Source of the DNA: Litsea cubeba
Taxonomy: Eukaryota; Streptophyta; Magnoliopsida; Laurales; Lauraceae
Assembly: GCA_012931725.1 (NCBI GenBank)
Contig: CM022951.1
Span: 3,455,849 to 3,519,848, forward strand
Reading direction: 5' to 3'
Length of the DNA: 64,000 nucleotides
Shown: piece after piece, positions 1 to 11,225 of the stretch
Layout: every line of letters starts with the position of its first letter
How positions within the stretch are numbered: position 1 is the first letter of the stretch
The notes under the pieces: generated by a model
Told to the model about the DNA's origin: nothing
The model's input: the letters and a program-made list of their open reading frames with translations, nothing else
Databases searched by the model: none
Program-made: the position numbers and the translations under genes

Positions 1-1124
1 AATTTTAACACATAGCTAGCAAAATCCAATAGTCCTTTTTTTTTTGTTCGAGTAATTCTTAAATATATCTTGCATACCTTAGGCTAGTGGGCGTATAACC
101 TCTGCCAACTATTGCAGTTTCCCAAACAGGGCCCAACTTTACAGCTTCAACTGATGATGACCCCTGTGGTGCTGGTGGGGGAAAGAGGTGGGGATGAGGA
201 GGGGCAAAGAATTTCTTCTTTTCTTTTTTAAAGAGGATGAATTTTAGGCATCTAGATATGGCAGTTTAACTTCTTGCTAACCCTTCTCAAATTCTTTGCT
301 CTTTATAAAAAAGAGTGAATTTGAGGAAATAGAAGGGAATTCTTGTCTTGCTCTTTTTTCAAAAGGATTTACATGAAACAAACTTCTCATATGCTTGAAA
401 GAAAGTTTTACTATTATTCTCCACACAGTAGGCATCCTATGTCTCAATGTTTCTTTCAAGTAGATTTTTTTATAAGCCTTACAAGTAGAGTTTCATGAGG
501 CTTTTGAGTGGGGCCACTTAAGGAAAATGAGAATGGGCCTGGAATGAGGATCTTTCAAAGTTGATCTCCTGAGTGGAGCCCATAGAAATAATCTAAATCT
601 TATAAAAGAAAATATGACCTATTCTCTCTAAGAAATCCAACTCAATATGATCTCGGACTAATGTTTAATTGGTTTATATGAAATATCTGAATAGTTTATA
701 ATACTTTATCTGAGGTTTTTTTTTTTTTTGATAAAGGTTTATCTGAGTGTTTTAAAAATAATTCCTGTAAAGATTGGTCATTTGAGTGGAATTTGATGGG
801 ACTATACACTATATGGGAAGACCATTTTTTCAATGATATAGATGATTCAAAAGTGGGCCAACTTATGGAACTCTTCTAGTACTCATTGTTTTTTCTCTCT
901 TTTTTCCATTTTTTTCTATGTAAATAACATTGGGTACCTGGAAATCATTAGTACGCCACAGAAGAAGTGCTCCCCTTATCTATGAGAAATTTCACTCAAA
1001 TATTGTTGGAAAATTTGGGTCATCTTTGAGCCAAAATCTATGTGGGACCCACTTAACTTTTTAGGTGGGAATAAATGGGAATGTAATCTACTCCATGAGT
1101 AGATTAAAGACATGTATTGGGTTG
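1..1124. other. Intergenic stretch without recognisable gene
   Basis: AT-rich plant non-coding DNA with homopolymer tracts (for example T runs near 40, 720 and 900). The only open frames are short and unlike any family I know. I see no LTR ends, tRNA-like boxes or splice-framed exons here. Confidence 0.5.
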
Positions 1125-1132
1125 CTCTAATC

Positions 1133-2159
1133 CATGGTTTAAAATCTCGGTATCGGTCGCGGTATCGGCCGGGCCAAAAAACCGATACGTCGCGGATATC
1201 GTCTCGGATATCGGTTCGTCGCGGTCGTCGCGGTGTGAATTTTTTTTTAATCCAAAAAAATCAGCAAAAATATCCAAAAAATCCAGAATATTAGAAAATG
1301 TTGGAAAACAATATTTTTTTTCCATTAGTAACAACAATAAATCAAAATCTCGGTCACCTTAAGTTATGAGTCTTGTTTGTGTCGCTGTTCGCTTTATTCT
1401 CCAGTATTTTATATAATGTAACCATTATTAAAGTTCATGATCAATAAGATGAAATATCATAAATTTGATATAATGCAACCACAATTTTTAGTAAAAATTC
1501 ATACTTTTTTTGTTCCAAAAGTATATATCTATTTTAAACTAACACATTATCAATGCATTTGAACACTAATGTTAAAAAATGTAATTGATTTCAAGAAAAG
1601 CCCTAAATTTTGGAAATAGAAAAATTTAGATCTACACTTTAAAATACTAGATCTAGGGAAAAATAAGTGAGTAACATCGAATCTAACTCAATATAAAGCC
1701 TTTTGGTTCATGAATTAGCGTATTACACAATCTTTACTACTATATCATTCCAAACATAATAAAATATGTTTAATATCATATCTAGCAGTTTATGATAATA
1801 ATAGACATCCAAGCACAAAAAAAAGAAAGACAATTAGCAAAAGGGTCATAGCTATCATGGGCAAGTAGATCATTTTGTCTTCTTGAATTTTGATTGCCAC
1901 TTATCTAATACATGCGTTTCGCAGAGGGGGGTCCGGGGGTATCCCCCGGCGGGGGTCGAGCTGATATTTTCAAAATATCGGCCGAGATATCATCACGGCC
2001 GATATTTTGAAAATATCGGCCGATATCTCTCGATATTTTGGAGATATATTACCCGGTATCGTCGATACCGATATCTCAGCGAGATATCGGTTCGGTGTCG
2101 GCCGATACCAGTTCGTATCGGCCGATACGAACCGGTATCGGCCGGTTTTTTAAATCATG
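1133..2159. mobile_element. Non-autonomous DNA transposon with TATCGG-iterated ends
   Basis: The ends are inverted: the left begins CATGGTTTAAAA and the reverse complement of the right begins CATGATTTAAAA. CTCTAATC is directly repeated at 1125-1132 and 2160-2167, an 8 bp target-site duplication (9 bp if one more base is assigned to it). Inside each end lie 150-230 bp built from repeated GTATCGG/CCGATATC words, rich in small palindromes. The middle has no transposase frame. TSD length fits hAT (8) or Mutator (9); the superfamily is left open. A related left end lies at 39720. Confidence 0.75.
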
Positions 2160-2373
2160 CTCTAATCCATTAAGGAGTAAATGAGAAATTACCTCCTAAA
2201 CACCACTACTTGAACGTACATGTTAAACATGAAAACAAAAGGAAGTAATGAACTTGCTTTCCACATTGCTTGAGAGCAAAATATTTCTTTGGTATAAATA
2301 TGTTTACCTTAGTGGTATAAGATGAGCCCCAAGGGGCATCCCACTTTTGTGGTGGAGGGAGGACGTAGACCTA

Positions 2374-3383
2374 TGTTGGGTCACCACCACACACGCGATT
2401 GCGCGCGCCCCGAGTCGGGCCGGGCCTGGGCCTAGGCTTCACGTGCGGGTCAGGCCTGGCTCGGCCCACTACCCATTATCATTTTTTTGGAGAAATTTTT
2501 ATTAAATAAAATTTTCTTTTTGCAGTAAATGGGGTGTGTCCAAGAGGTGTGTGTCCTTTCATTTGTGAAAGGGTGTGTCCAAGAAAGAGAAGCATCTGTT
2601 CACTGAACAGTTGCTGTTCTGAACAGATGCAACCCCTTTGAAAGAGTCCCTGAAGCAGTCTATTTAAGCATCTTGTCCCATACGTTTTTTGTCATTCAAT
2701 TCAATTGCATTTTTTGCTCAATTCGAGTCTGAGTCTGAGTAAAGAAGAGAGAGTCCTGTTGCACTTCTGGTTCGACTGACACACAGTTTGCAGTGCTGCT
2801 ACCATGTGTATTCGATCATTGTATCTTGGGAGACAGACGCCACTGAAGCCAGTTAGCACCGTTGCGGGGGCGAATTTTGTCTTAAGGATATAGTGTCTAA
2901 CATTAGCCTTGATCAACAATCTTCTGAGAACTCCTGAGTCTCCTGACTTCAACAATAGAGAACTGTTTTCCTGCCTTTAATCTGTAAGTGGATTTCATTT
3001 ATATATATTCTGTAATTATGGTTTTGCTGTTGTAATACAAACTGTTTCCCAATTACTGAAATACTTCTGAATGTACTCAGCACTAACAATCGTAAGACAA
3101 AAAGAACCTTCTGTATTTCTGAGTACACCCGGTTATCAGATTTAATTCAGTATTTCTGGTTTCGGTTTCTGTCAGTTTTACTACTGGTTTCCACTTCTTC
3201 TTTTTCTGAAACTAGTATTGTAAAATCGAGTATCTCTCTTTATTTACAAGAAGCAGAACTGTAGTTTGTTCTGTAATTTTTTTGTAAGTAACCATTTACT
3301 CTGAGTTACTCTTTACAGTACTATTAATTCTGCAGAATTCTTTGTGCTGTATTTTTAAGTGATTTCTGTTCTGTCAAACAGTA
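2374..3383 (+). repeat. Putative 5' LTR and untranslated leader of Copia-1
   Basis: The block begins with a plausible LTR start (TGTTGGGTCACC) followed by GC-rich GGGCC words. It carries a TATA-like TATTTAAG near 2661 and runs into a leader ending at the gag start codon (3384). The LTR/leader boundary and primer-binding site could not be fixed because no partner LTR survives in the window. Position directly upstream of a Copia gag is the main evidence. Confidence 0.45.
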
Positions 3384-4376
3384 ATGGGTATTGAGAAGAA
3401 TACTCCAGTCAGTACCCCTGGCCCTGTTTTGGTGAACCATGGGGAGAAACCTGAGAAGTTCAATGGTACTGAGTTTAAGAGATGGCAACAGAAAATGTTG
3501 TTTTATCTCACTACCTTGAACTTGGCTAGGTTCCTCCATGAAGAAGCTCCTGCTTTAATAGAAGGTGAGACAGACAAGCAAGTTGTTGCTGCTGTAGAAG
3601 CCTGGAAGCATGCTGACTTCCTCTGTCGAAATTATATTCTCAATGGACTAGACAACACATTATATAATGTGTATTATTCATTGAAGACTGCTAAGGAATT
3701 GTGGGATTTTCTTGATAAAAAGTACAAGACTGAAAATGCTGTAATAAAGAAATTTGTTGTTGGCAGATTCCTTGACTACAAGATGATCGGTTCCAAGGCT
3801 GTAATCAATCAAGTTCAGGAACTTCAAGTAATTCTCCATGAAATTCATGCAGAAGGAATGTTTCTTAGTGAATCTTTCCAAATGACAGCAATCATTGAAA
3901 AATTGCCACCACTTTGGAAGGATTTTAAAAACTACCTCAAGCATAAGCGAAAGGAGATGAAACTTGAAGACATGATTGTCAGATTGAGGATAGAGGAAGA
4001 CAATCGTGCATCTGAAAAGAAAGCAGGACAAACCTTCACTGAAGCTAAGGCAAATGTGGCGGAACATGGGCAGAGTCCCAAGAAGAGGAAGAACCCTTCC
4101 AACGGTCCAAAACAAGGTCCTAAGGACAACAAGAAGTTCAAAGGGAACTGCTATGTGTGCGACACTGGGGCCACTCGACATATATGCTCTATCAAAGAGA
4201 TGTTCTCCACTTATGATGCTTCAAACGGAGCACAACTCTTCATGGGTAACTCTACATCTTCTAAGGTTGAAGGCCAAGGACAAGTGGTATTGAAAATGAC
4301 TTCTAGAAAAGAACTCATCCTCAACCATGTGCTGCACGTACTTGATATTCGTAAGAATATGATATCAGGCTCATGA
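3384..4376 (+). pseudogene. Copia gag fused in frame to protease (zinc knuckle deleted)
   Basis: This 330-codon frame encodes a Copia-type capsid (UBN2-like, about residues 20-200; FNGTEFKRWQQKM near the start, ELWDFLDKKY in the middle) and a basic linker. The usual CCHC zinc knuckle is cut after its first half (CYVC) and joined directly to the aspartic protease active site DTGATRHIC. The protease body follows to residue 330. The stop at 4374-4376 lies within a stretch that continues in another frame from 4373 (SKKGFKIVF), so a small indel also breaks the polyprotein. The fusion probably removes nucleic-acid binding by Gag. Confidence 0.85.
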
Positions 4377-4473
4377 GTAAGAAAGGTTTCAAAATTGTAT
4401 TTAAGTCGAATAAGTTTGTACTCACTAAGTCTAGGATGTACGTGGGAAAAGGGTATATGAGCGATGGGCTCTT
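4373..4473 (+). pseudogene. Protease/pre-integrase continuation of Copia-1 in a shifted frame
   Basis: The frame from 4373 reads SKKGFKIVF... KGYMSDGLF, the spacer usually found between protease and the GAG-pre-integrase domain in this type of Copia. It is out of frame with the preceding ORF and is cut at 4473 by the solo LTR insertion. The continuation (KMNVM) resumes after the insert at about 7857. Confidence 0.75.
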
Positions 4474-5574
4474 TGTAAGGTCCGTGACCATATTGGGTCA
4501 GTTGGGCCCAAAACCCGGCCCGTTGACCCATTTATTATTAATTATTTTATTTAATTATATTTTATAAATTTAAGTGGGTTTAGATCTTGAGCGAGTTTCT
4601 TTTAGCATTAGATTAGTATCTGCGAAGTTTCGTTCGATTCAGAGTTCGTTTGATCTTAGCAGGGGGTAGTTTGCAATTTAAGGAAAATTGAGTGTTTTTT
4701 CAAAATATTCCAAACACCGTGATTTTTGTGTTCGTTGGAAAGGTCTCGTTATGCTGATCATTTCTGTCTCTTGACTCGTCGCGATCCGACGATCAGAAAC
4801 CTTTCAAGTGGTCCATTCTTTCACCCGACCCACTTAAGGATCAAATTAGTCTTTTCCTCACTCTTTTCTTCTTAAACAAGTATAACCCTAATTTCGTTCA
4901 TTACCTCTGCAACTGAACGAAGAACAACCGCAACCTTTTCTTCTCCCTCTTCCTTTCTCAAGCCAGAACTCCGCCCTAGAAGATCCAACTTGAAGATCCG
5001 ATCCGCTAATACTCATTCTATCGATCCCCTCTTTCTTCCGGTATCAATTTGGTAAGACTTCTCACAAATCTCATATTTTCACTTTATCATTTCTTTGGTT
5101 AGATTAGGTCCGATCTTAATTCTTTTCCTTCCTATCTTCTGCTTGCCTTCCTAGTTTTCGTTTTATCGGGTTAAATCATGGGATTTCGGAGTAGAAAAGC
5201 TTATCCTCAAATTTCACCCAATTCCAATCTTCTTCTTGGTTGAGGCAAGTAGATCTGCATTCATTTATAAGCATGTATGTTTGTTTCTATTTGACTGGCT
5301 AAGTATCTTGTAGATTTCCCTTAATCCCAAGCATGTTTCATTTTGATTTTTGGGAAAAATATATGTTAGGTTAGATTTTGGAAAATGGATAAATTGATGA
5401 TAATAGGTTGCCAGAATTATTTATGTAATGGAATGGAATGGATGGAATGAATTGTTGGGAGAGCAAGAGGCTCTATTTTATGCAGGTTGTAGCCTTTTGG
5501 AAAGGTTTGGGAATGGAGGAAAACGAAATGGGGAAAGAAGAGTTCAGAAATGGCCTGAACCCGTAAGAATTCCG

Positions 5575-5965
5575 TACTATCGGTCAGCTCTCGGTTCAGT
5601 GTCGGTCAACCGACATCATGGTTTCGGCCAGCCGAGCCCCATGTCGGTCAGAAAACCCGGGAGCCATTTTTCACAAATTTTGTGCTTTCAGTCAGCTCTC
5701 GGTTCGGTCTTCGGTTAGCCGACACTTCAGTCATCCGAAAGCCCCATGTCGGTCAGAAAACTAGAGAGCCATATTTTAGCCTTTTGAACGTCGGTCAGCC
5801 GACAACCTTCATGTCGGTCAACCGACAACCATTACATCGGTCAGCCAACACTGACCTCGGTTCCAAAACCAGAGAGCGAAAATTGGCTTCTGTTCCGTCG
5901 GTTAGCCCTTGGTTCGTGTCGGTCAACCGAGACCCTCACGTCGGTCAACCGACACCATCATGAGG
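5575..5965. repeat. Minisatellite of short palindromes (GTCGGTCAACCGAC)
   Basis: About ten imperfect copies of a 14-16 bp inverted repeat, GTCGGT-CA/AG-CCGAC, spaced 15-60 bp apart. Examples are near 5599, 5646, 5790, 5812, 5834, 5917 and 5940. Each copy can fold on itself and all share polarity. The block lies within the solo LTR. Confidence 0.8.
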
Positions 5966-6437
5966 GTCAGCCGAAATTGCCATATTGCCTTGTTTTCTTT
6001 CGGACTAAAACTGAAACATAGGAATTAGGATTTAGACGCTGGAAACTTTAATCTACTACCACATGACCATAAATGGGTTTTAGATCGAATCCCGTGGCTT
6101 GGTATGAATTCGATGGGTTGTCTTGGTATTCGAGTATTACGCGTGATGTAACCGAATACATATGGGATTGAATTGGACGAAGTTCAACATAATTGTACAC
6201 CAAGGAATTTTCCTAAGAGCATCGTTGATCCAATTTCCACACGTACTCTGTTAGAACACGTGGGGTACATGGATGACACCACTTGCCTAGGATTGGATTA
6301 TAACATCTCCTTGACTTGTGACCTGTATCCGTTGTTAATGTTTCTTGCATACTCTCTTCGTATAAAATACTTAATTAATTATGAAACATAAATTCTTATA
6401 GAATTTAGGACTTGGACCTGACTTACAGTGTACCTTA

Positions 6438-6721
6438 GGGCCCGTTTGGCATTTTACTATTAAAGTCAAGTGGAGTGAAGTGAAATGAAAAGTATGAATA
6501 AAATATGTAGTGGGTTATAATGGTATTTTATTTTTAGTTGTTTGGGATGGAATATTATTGACTTTTGGTATGGGAAATGGAGTTTTTTTGTCTTTTAGTT
6601 AATAAATGTGGTTACTTTTTGACTTTTTGTTGGAAAAGCTGGAGGGAGTTTTGAGAAAAAGTATTTTTGATGTGATGTTTAGGATGACTTAACTTTACTT
6701 GACTTTACTAGTTACGGAACC
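6438..6721. mobile_element. MITE of the GGGCCCGTTTGG family, nested in the solo LTR
   Basis: This 284 bp element starts GGGCCCGTTTGGC. Its reverse complement aligns over nearly its full length with the element at 30207-30529, so two copies sit in opposite orientation in the window. The right terminal inverted repeat is degenerate (GGTTCCGTAAC). No coding capacity. A TTA precedes the left end but no matching 3 bp copy follows the right end. Confidence 0.7.
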
Positions 6722-7851
6722 GTGTCTTGTTTTGATGAACATGACTGGCTAGTGATGAAAGGGATTATCACGTGTTTGCTTGTCTTGTGATGTCTTGAAT
6801 AAGATAATCCCTATGATCTTGTCTTGCACTTGGAGCTAGCCAAGCTTACTTGTCTTGTTGTCCTTGTGTCAAAACCACTCTATTATTATTGCATATCATG
6901 GCCATCTGCAGCTTGGGATTTTAATGACGAACCGGTTACTCGGTTGTCTCGGTGGGCAGTCTGCGTTGGACGGCATCCATGGCGTTGAATAGCTGGGAGT
7001 GGGCTAGGACCGTGCTGCTATTCCCAGGATCGGGAGCTAGGATCCTACTGGAGCCGGACTTTGATATCAGTAGTCTTGTATGAATTGTTACTGGTACCAC
7101 GGGAGGTGGCTTTGGACATCCTCGAAGTCTCCCTCTTGTTCTTGTCTTGCATGGCATGGATAGTGGTTATTGTTAGATAATTGCTAGAATTCCTTTTGTT
7201 GTTCCTGTTGTTTATTATTCTCGCTTATTGCCTAGCTTCACTTCCTTGTATTCATATGATGATGTACTTGTCATTATTCTACTTTTGATGCATCTCATTA
7301 TTCACTTCCTTGTAGCTCAACATGTCGTTGACTCTGTTCCTTAGTGTGCGGACACATTAGGTGAGTTCTATTATGAGGAGCAGGCCGGTGAGGAGGTCCC
7401 AAAGGATCTCCAACCAGCAGGGGAGGTACGAGAGTGGCGTGCCGATGACGTAGAATAACGTCATCACTTCCTGGCACGAGAGAGATACATGGGAATTTTT
7501 TTTAGATTAATTCTTTTATTATTTCTCTCGTTGGACCTTTACTTTATTGACTCGTTTCTTTTATTGGCGTTGTTTATTGGGTTGGCCAATGTAATAACTA
7601 ACTCTTTGACTAGTTTTGTTTATATTCTATTCTTGCAAACTTTAAATTTAATGAGATTTATATTCACTGTTGAGGTTCCATATGCTAGAGTTCTATGAAC
7701 TTAATGATTATTGTATTACATGAGTCTTGAAATGTATTATCCTCACAGCGGACTTACGATCCGTGGGTCCAAAGGTCAAAAATTTTAATTAGTCCTAAAT
7801 TTCACTCTCCGGATCCGGTTTATTCTTTAATCGAGTTCGGAGGACGTGACA

Positions 7852-8592
7852 CTCTTCAAAATGAATGTAATGACTATTGTACCTAATAAGAAAAACTCTT
7901 CTGCTTATATACTTAAGTCTTCTAATGTGTGGCATGGTAGATTAGGTCATGTTAATTATGATGCTTTGCGTAGATTAGTTAATATGGAATGTTTGCATAA
8001 ATGCAGTTTTGATTCAAATATCAAATGTGAAACATGTGTAGAAGCTAAACTTACTAGAACTTCTTTTCATTCAATTGAACGAACTTCTGAACCTCTTCAG
8101 TTAATTCATTTTGATATCTGTGACCTAAAGTTCGTTCAAACTAAAGGTGGTAAGAAATATTTTCTTACATTCATTGATGACTGCACAAGATACTGTTATG
8201 TTTACTTACTGAAAAGTAAAGATGAGGCCTTGGAAATGTTTAAACATTACAAGAATGAGGTTGAGAATCAATTTGAAGAGAAAATTAAGGTGATAAGAAG
8301 CGATAAAGGAGGTGAATATGAATCACCTTTTGGTGAATTCTGTTCACAGCATGGTATTATACACCAAACTACTGCTCTTTATTCACCTCAGCAAAATGGT
8401 GTTGCTGAAAGGAAGAACAGAACTTTAAAAGAAATGATGAATGCCATGTTAATAAGTTCTGGATTACCTCAGAATTTGTGGGGGGTTGCTATACTCTCCG
8501 CAAATTATATTCTCAACCGAATACCTCAAAAGGAAACCAATAAGACCCCTTACAAATTGTGGAAAGGCAGAATGCCTACTTACAATACTTGA
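7852..8592 (+). pseudogene. Copia-1 GAG-pre-integrase and integrase core
   Basis: The frame carries the zinc-binding HHCC region (WHGRLGH ... CETC) and then the DDE catalytic core: a first Asp in HFDICD, the FIDDCTRY segment, DKGGEY, and the conserved PQQNGVAERKNR with the catalytic Glu. It belongs to the Copia-1 polyprotein and resumes immediately after the solo LTR. It ends with a frameshift at about 8585 (PTYNT then stop), and the next part lies in the frame that starts before it. Confidence 0.9.
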
Positions 8593-9115
8593 AAGTGTGG
8601 GGGTGTTTGGCTAAAGTGGCGGTTCCTACACCTAAAAATGTTAAAATAGGACAAAAAACAGTTGACTGTGTTTTCATTGGGTATGCTCATAATAGCAGTG
8701 CGTATCGGTTTCTAATTCACAAGTCTGAGATTCCAGATATGCATCCTAACACTATTATTGAGTCAATGAATGCATCGTTCTTTGAACATGTATTTCCGAA
8801 TAAACCCTCGCAGGAATCGAGTTCTCTTAAAAGAACTCAAGATACTGCTAATAGAAGCAATCAAAACCAACAAGAGATTGACGAACCTAGACGAAGTAAG
8901 AGGGCTAGAACATCAAAAATATTTGGTTCATATTTTCTAACATTTATGTTAGAAGATGAGCCTCAAAGCTTTAAAGAAGCGGTGTCCTGTCCCGATGCAC
9001 CATTTTGGAAAGAGGCGATAAACAGTGAAATTGAATCCATTTTGCAAAATCATACATGGAAACTAGTGGATCTTCCACAAGGTTGTGAAACTCTTGGGTG
9101 CAAGTGGATGTTCAA
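8559..9115 (+). pseudogene. Copia-1 integrase C-terminus and truncated reverse transcriptase
   Basis: After the frameshift the polyprotein continues with LKVWGCLAKV, the conserved integrase C-terminal element, a variable acidic/basic linker (DEPRRSKRART) and the first part of RVT_2 (FWKEAINSEIES, HTWKLVDLP, CKWMF). Homology stops at about 9115, where an unrelated repeat begins. The catalytic YVDD and RNase H are absent. Confidence 0.85.
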
Positions 9116-9174
9116 TGATGGACCGCGCCCCGAATGCTCGGGTTCCTACCGAGGTCGGCGGACGTGGGAGTCCG
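9113..9174 (+). repeat. Repeat next to the gap; second copy at 10871-10932
   Basis: Both copies share GATGGACCGCGC and ACCGAGGTCGGCGGAC followed by TGGGAGTCCG, with a few substitutions and a small indel. The first copy truncates Copia-1 and abuts the assembly gap. This is the start of a separate, unidentified repeat. Confidence 0.7.
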
Positions 9175-9274
9175 NNNNNNNNNNNNNNNNNNNNNNNNNN
9201 NNNNNNNNNNNNNNNNNNNNNNNNNNNNNNNNNNNNNNNNNNNNNNNNNNNNNNNNNNNNNNNNNNNNNNNNNN
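9175..9274. other. Assembly gap (100 N)
   Basis: Exactly 100 N, a common placeholder length for a gap of unknown size. It lies between repeats that recur 1.7 kb downstream, so the local order and length are uncertain. Confidence 0.99.
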
Positions 9275-9287
9275 ATGGTATTCCGAT

Positions 9288-9530
9288 CTGAACACGGGCT
9301 CAGCGATTTCCGCGAGCGTCAGTGCTCAGAAAGAAATGAACCATAATTTCTCGGATCTGAATTCAAAAATGACGAGTTTCTTTTTTTTTAAAAGGCCAAT
9401 ATCGGGTTCATCAAAGAGAGCAAAAGGCACTCCAATCTGAATACGGGCTCAGCGATTTCCGCGAGCGCTAGTGCTCAGAAAGGAAAAGACCAAGATTTCT
9501 CCAATCTAAACCCAAAATGACGGAAGTTTT
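9288..9530 (+). repeat. Two degenerate ~135 bp direct repeats
   Basis: Two units share CGGGCTCAGCGATTTCCGCGA and GTGCTCAGAAAG followed by similar tails; they begin near 9288 and 9431. They precede the larger array starting at 9838 and resemble it in structure (GC core plus T-rich spacer). Confidence 0.7.
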
Positions 9531-9837
9531 TATTTTTTATTTTAAAATTTTTATTTTTAAAAATTTTATTTTTGAAAAAATTTATTTAAAAGATGAGAGA
9601 GTACACATAGGCCTCCTAACCCGGTCTTATGAAATCTTGATTGATAGAATTGCCCCCAGGTAAGGGAAGGATTACTTAATGAACCCGTTTGGATGACCCT
9701 TGCCTAGAACAGTCAAGCTGTCTCCACACTCTGGACAAGGCTTTTCTTGAATCAACCATGATCAAAAAACACAGTTGGTTCAACCTTAGTGGTCTATGTC
9801 TTTTTTTTGTTTATATATATATATATATTTTTTTTTA

Positions 9838-10640
9838 TCTTTAATGAACTCATCGAAGAGAAACGATGGCCCAAAACCTTAGTCGAACAGGCTCAACATT
9901 TCTGCAAGCATGATGAACGATAGAAAAGGATCAAGGTTTCTCAATTTTGAATTCAAACCTAGAAATCTATTTTTTTTTATTTTTTATTTATATATATATT
10001 TTTTAGATCTTTAATGAACTCATCGAAGAGAAACGATGGCCCAAAACCTTAGTCGAACAGGCTCAACATTTCTGCAAGCGCGATGAACGATAGGAAAGGA
10101 TCAAGGTTTCTCAATTTTGAATCCAAAATGAAAAATCTGATATTTTATTTTTTTTTGTTTTTTTTTAGATCTTTAATGAACTCATCGAAGATAAACGATG
10201 GCCCAAAACCTTAGTCGAACAGGCTCAACATTTCTGCAAGCGCGATGAACGATAAGAAAGGATCAAGGTTTCTCAATTTTGAATCCAAAATGAAAAATCT
10301 GATTTTTTTATTTTTTTGTTTTTTTGTTTTTTTTTTTAGATCTTTAATGAACTCATCGAAGAGAAACGATGGCCCAAAACCTTAGTCGAACAGGCTCAAC
10401 ATTTCTGCAAGCGCGATGAACGATAGGAAAGGATCAAGGTTTCTCAATTTTGAATCCAAAATGAAAAATCTGATTTTTTATTTTTTTTTATTTTTTTTTT
10501 TAGATCTTTAATGAACTTATCGAAGAGAAACGATGGCCCAAAACCTTAGTCGAACAGGCTCAACATTTCTGTAAGCACGATGAACGATAGGAAAGGATCA
10601 AGGTTTCTCAATTTTGAATCCAAAATGAAAAATCTGATTT
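9838..10640 (+). repeat. Tandem array, five copies of a ~162-171 bp unit
   Basis: Units start at about 9838, 10008, 10170, 10341 and 10505 with TCTTTAATGAACT and contain AAACGATGGCCCAAAACC, GAACAGGCTCAACATTTC and AAGGATCAAGGTTTCTC. A T-rich spacer of variable length ends each unit. Copies are highly similar. Unit length is close to that of plant satellites, but the array is short and next to retrotransposon-like sequence, so an array inside an element's untranslated region is also likely. Confidence 0.9.
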
Positions 10641-11145
10641 TTTGTTTTTTTTTTTTTGAAAAGAGAAAGAGTGGAAATAAATTCAAAGAATTAGAAATTT
10701 CCAAAAAATCTCATCTCAATTTTTTTAGATGCGGAATCCAACATAGGCCACCAATTAGAAAGTAGCCAAGGAATCGAGAAAAGAAATATAAGCATAAAGC
10801 AAAAGATATGATATGCAAATATTTCATTTCTAGCATCGTGTTCCCAAATGAACGAGTCCCACCGGGTGGAGCCAGCTTGATGGACCGCGCTCCTGCCTGG
10901 TTCTACCGAGGTCGGCGGACATGGGAGTCCGTTGGGTCCGACCCTTTCGTAACCGGGGGGCAAGGGCATGCATCAATATTTTTTTGTGTGGGTGTGCCAG
11001 ATTTTCTATTTTACTTAGAATTGCAAGTGGTGATTCGGAGATCAACCTTCGCAAGTAAAAAGGAAATCAACTTCTTTCAAGTTTTCCATTGCACATATAT
11101 TTAAGAAAAGAGACATTTTCTTGATTTGCCGTGAAAGGCGATTTT

Positions 11146-11225
11146 TTGGGCATTTATAGCCGATTTTGGCATTTATAGCCAATTTTTGGCGTTTATGGCC
11201 GATTTTGGCATTTATAGCCGATTTA
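11146..11225 (+). repeat. Short tandem repeat, ~20 bp unit GGCATTTATAGCCGATTTT
   Basis: About four imperfect copies in a row. The unit contains GGC...GCC ends, so each copy can form a small hairpin. Confidence 0.75.

Larger units (their letters stand above)
4474..7851. mobile_element. Long solo LTR (Gypsy, Del/Tekay-like) nested in Copia-1
   Basis: The insert starts TGTAAGG, ends GACGTGACA, and is flanked by the 5 bp duplication CTCTT (4469-4473 and 7852-7856). It contains no gag or pol sequence, so it is read as a solo LTR left by recombination between two LTRs. A 3.4 kb LTR, reduced by the nested MITE at 6438-6721, fits long-LTR Gypsy lineages such as Del/Tekay, whose LTRs often end in CGTGACA. 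Lineage is inferred from the ends only. Short open frames inside it are not credible genes. Confidence 0.75.
2374..9115 (+). mobile_element. Copia-1: broken Ty1/Copia retrotransposon split by a solo LTR
   Basis: Domain order is gag, protease, GAG-pre-integrase, integrase, start of reverse transcriptase, the Ty1/Copia order. The element is interrupted at 4474-7851 by another LTR; removing that insert and one TSD copy rejoins the coding frame around a GLF-KMN junction. It stops at about 9115, a few residues into the reverse transcriptase (after a CKWMF motif), where a different repeat and an assembly gap begin. RT, RNase H and the 3' LTR are missing from the window. Frame breaks lie near 4376 and 8585. 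Confidence 0.85.

Noticed and set aside
1104..2173. Arg/Tyr-rich frames over the TATCGG repeats
   Set aside because: They translate the iterated transposon ends; no splice or start context.
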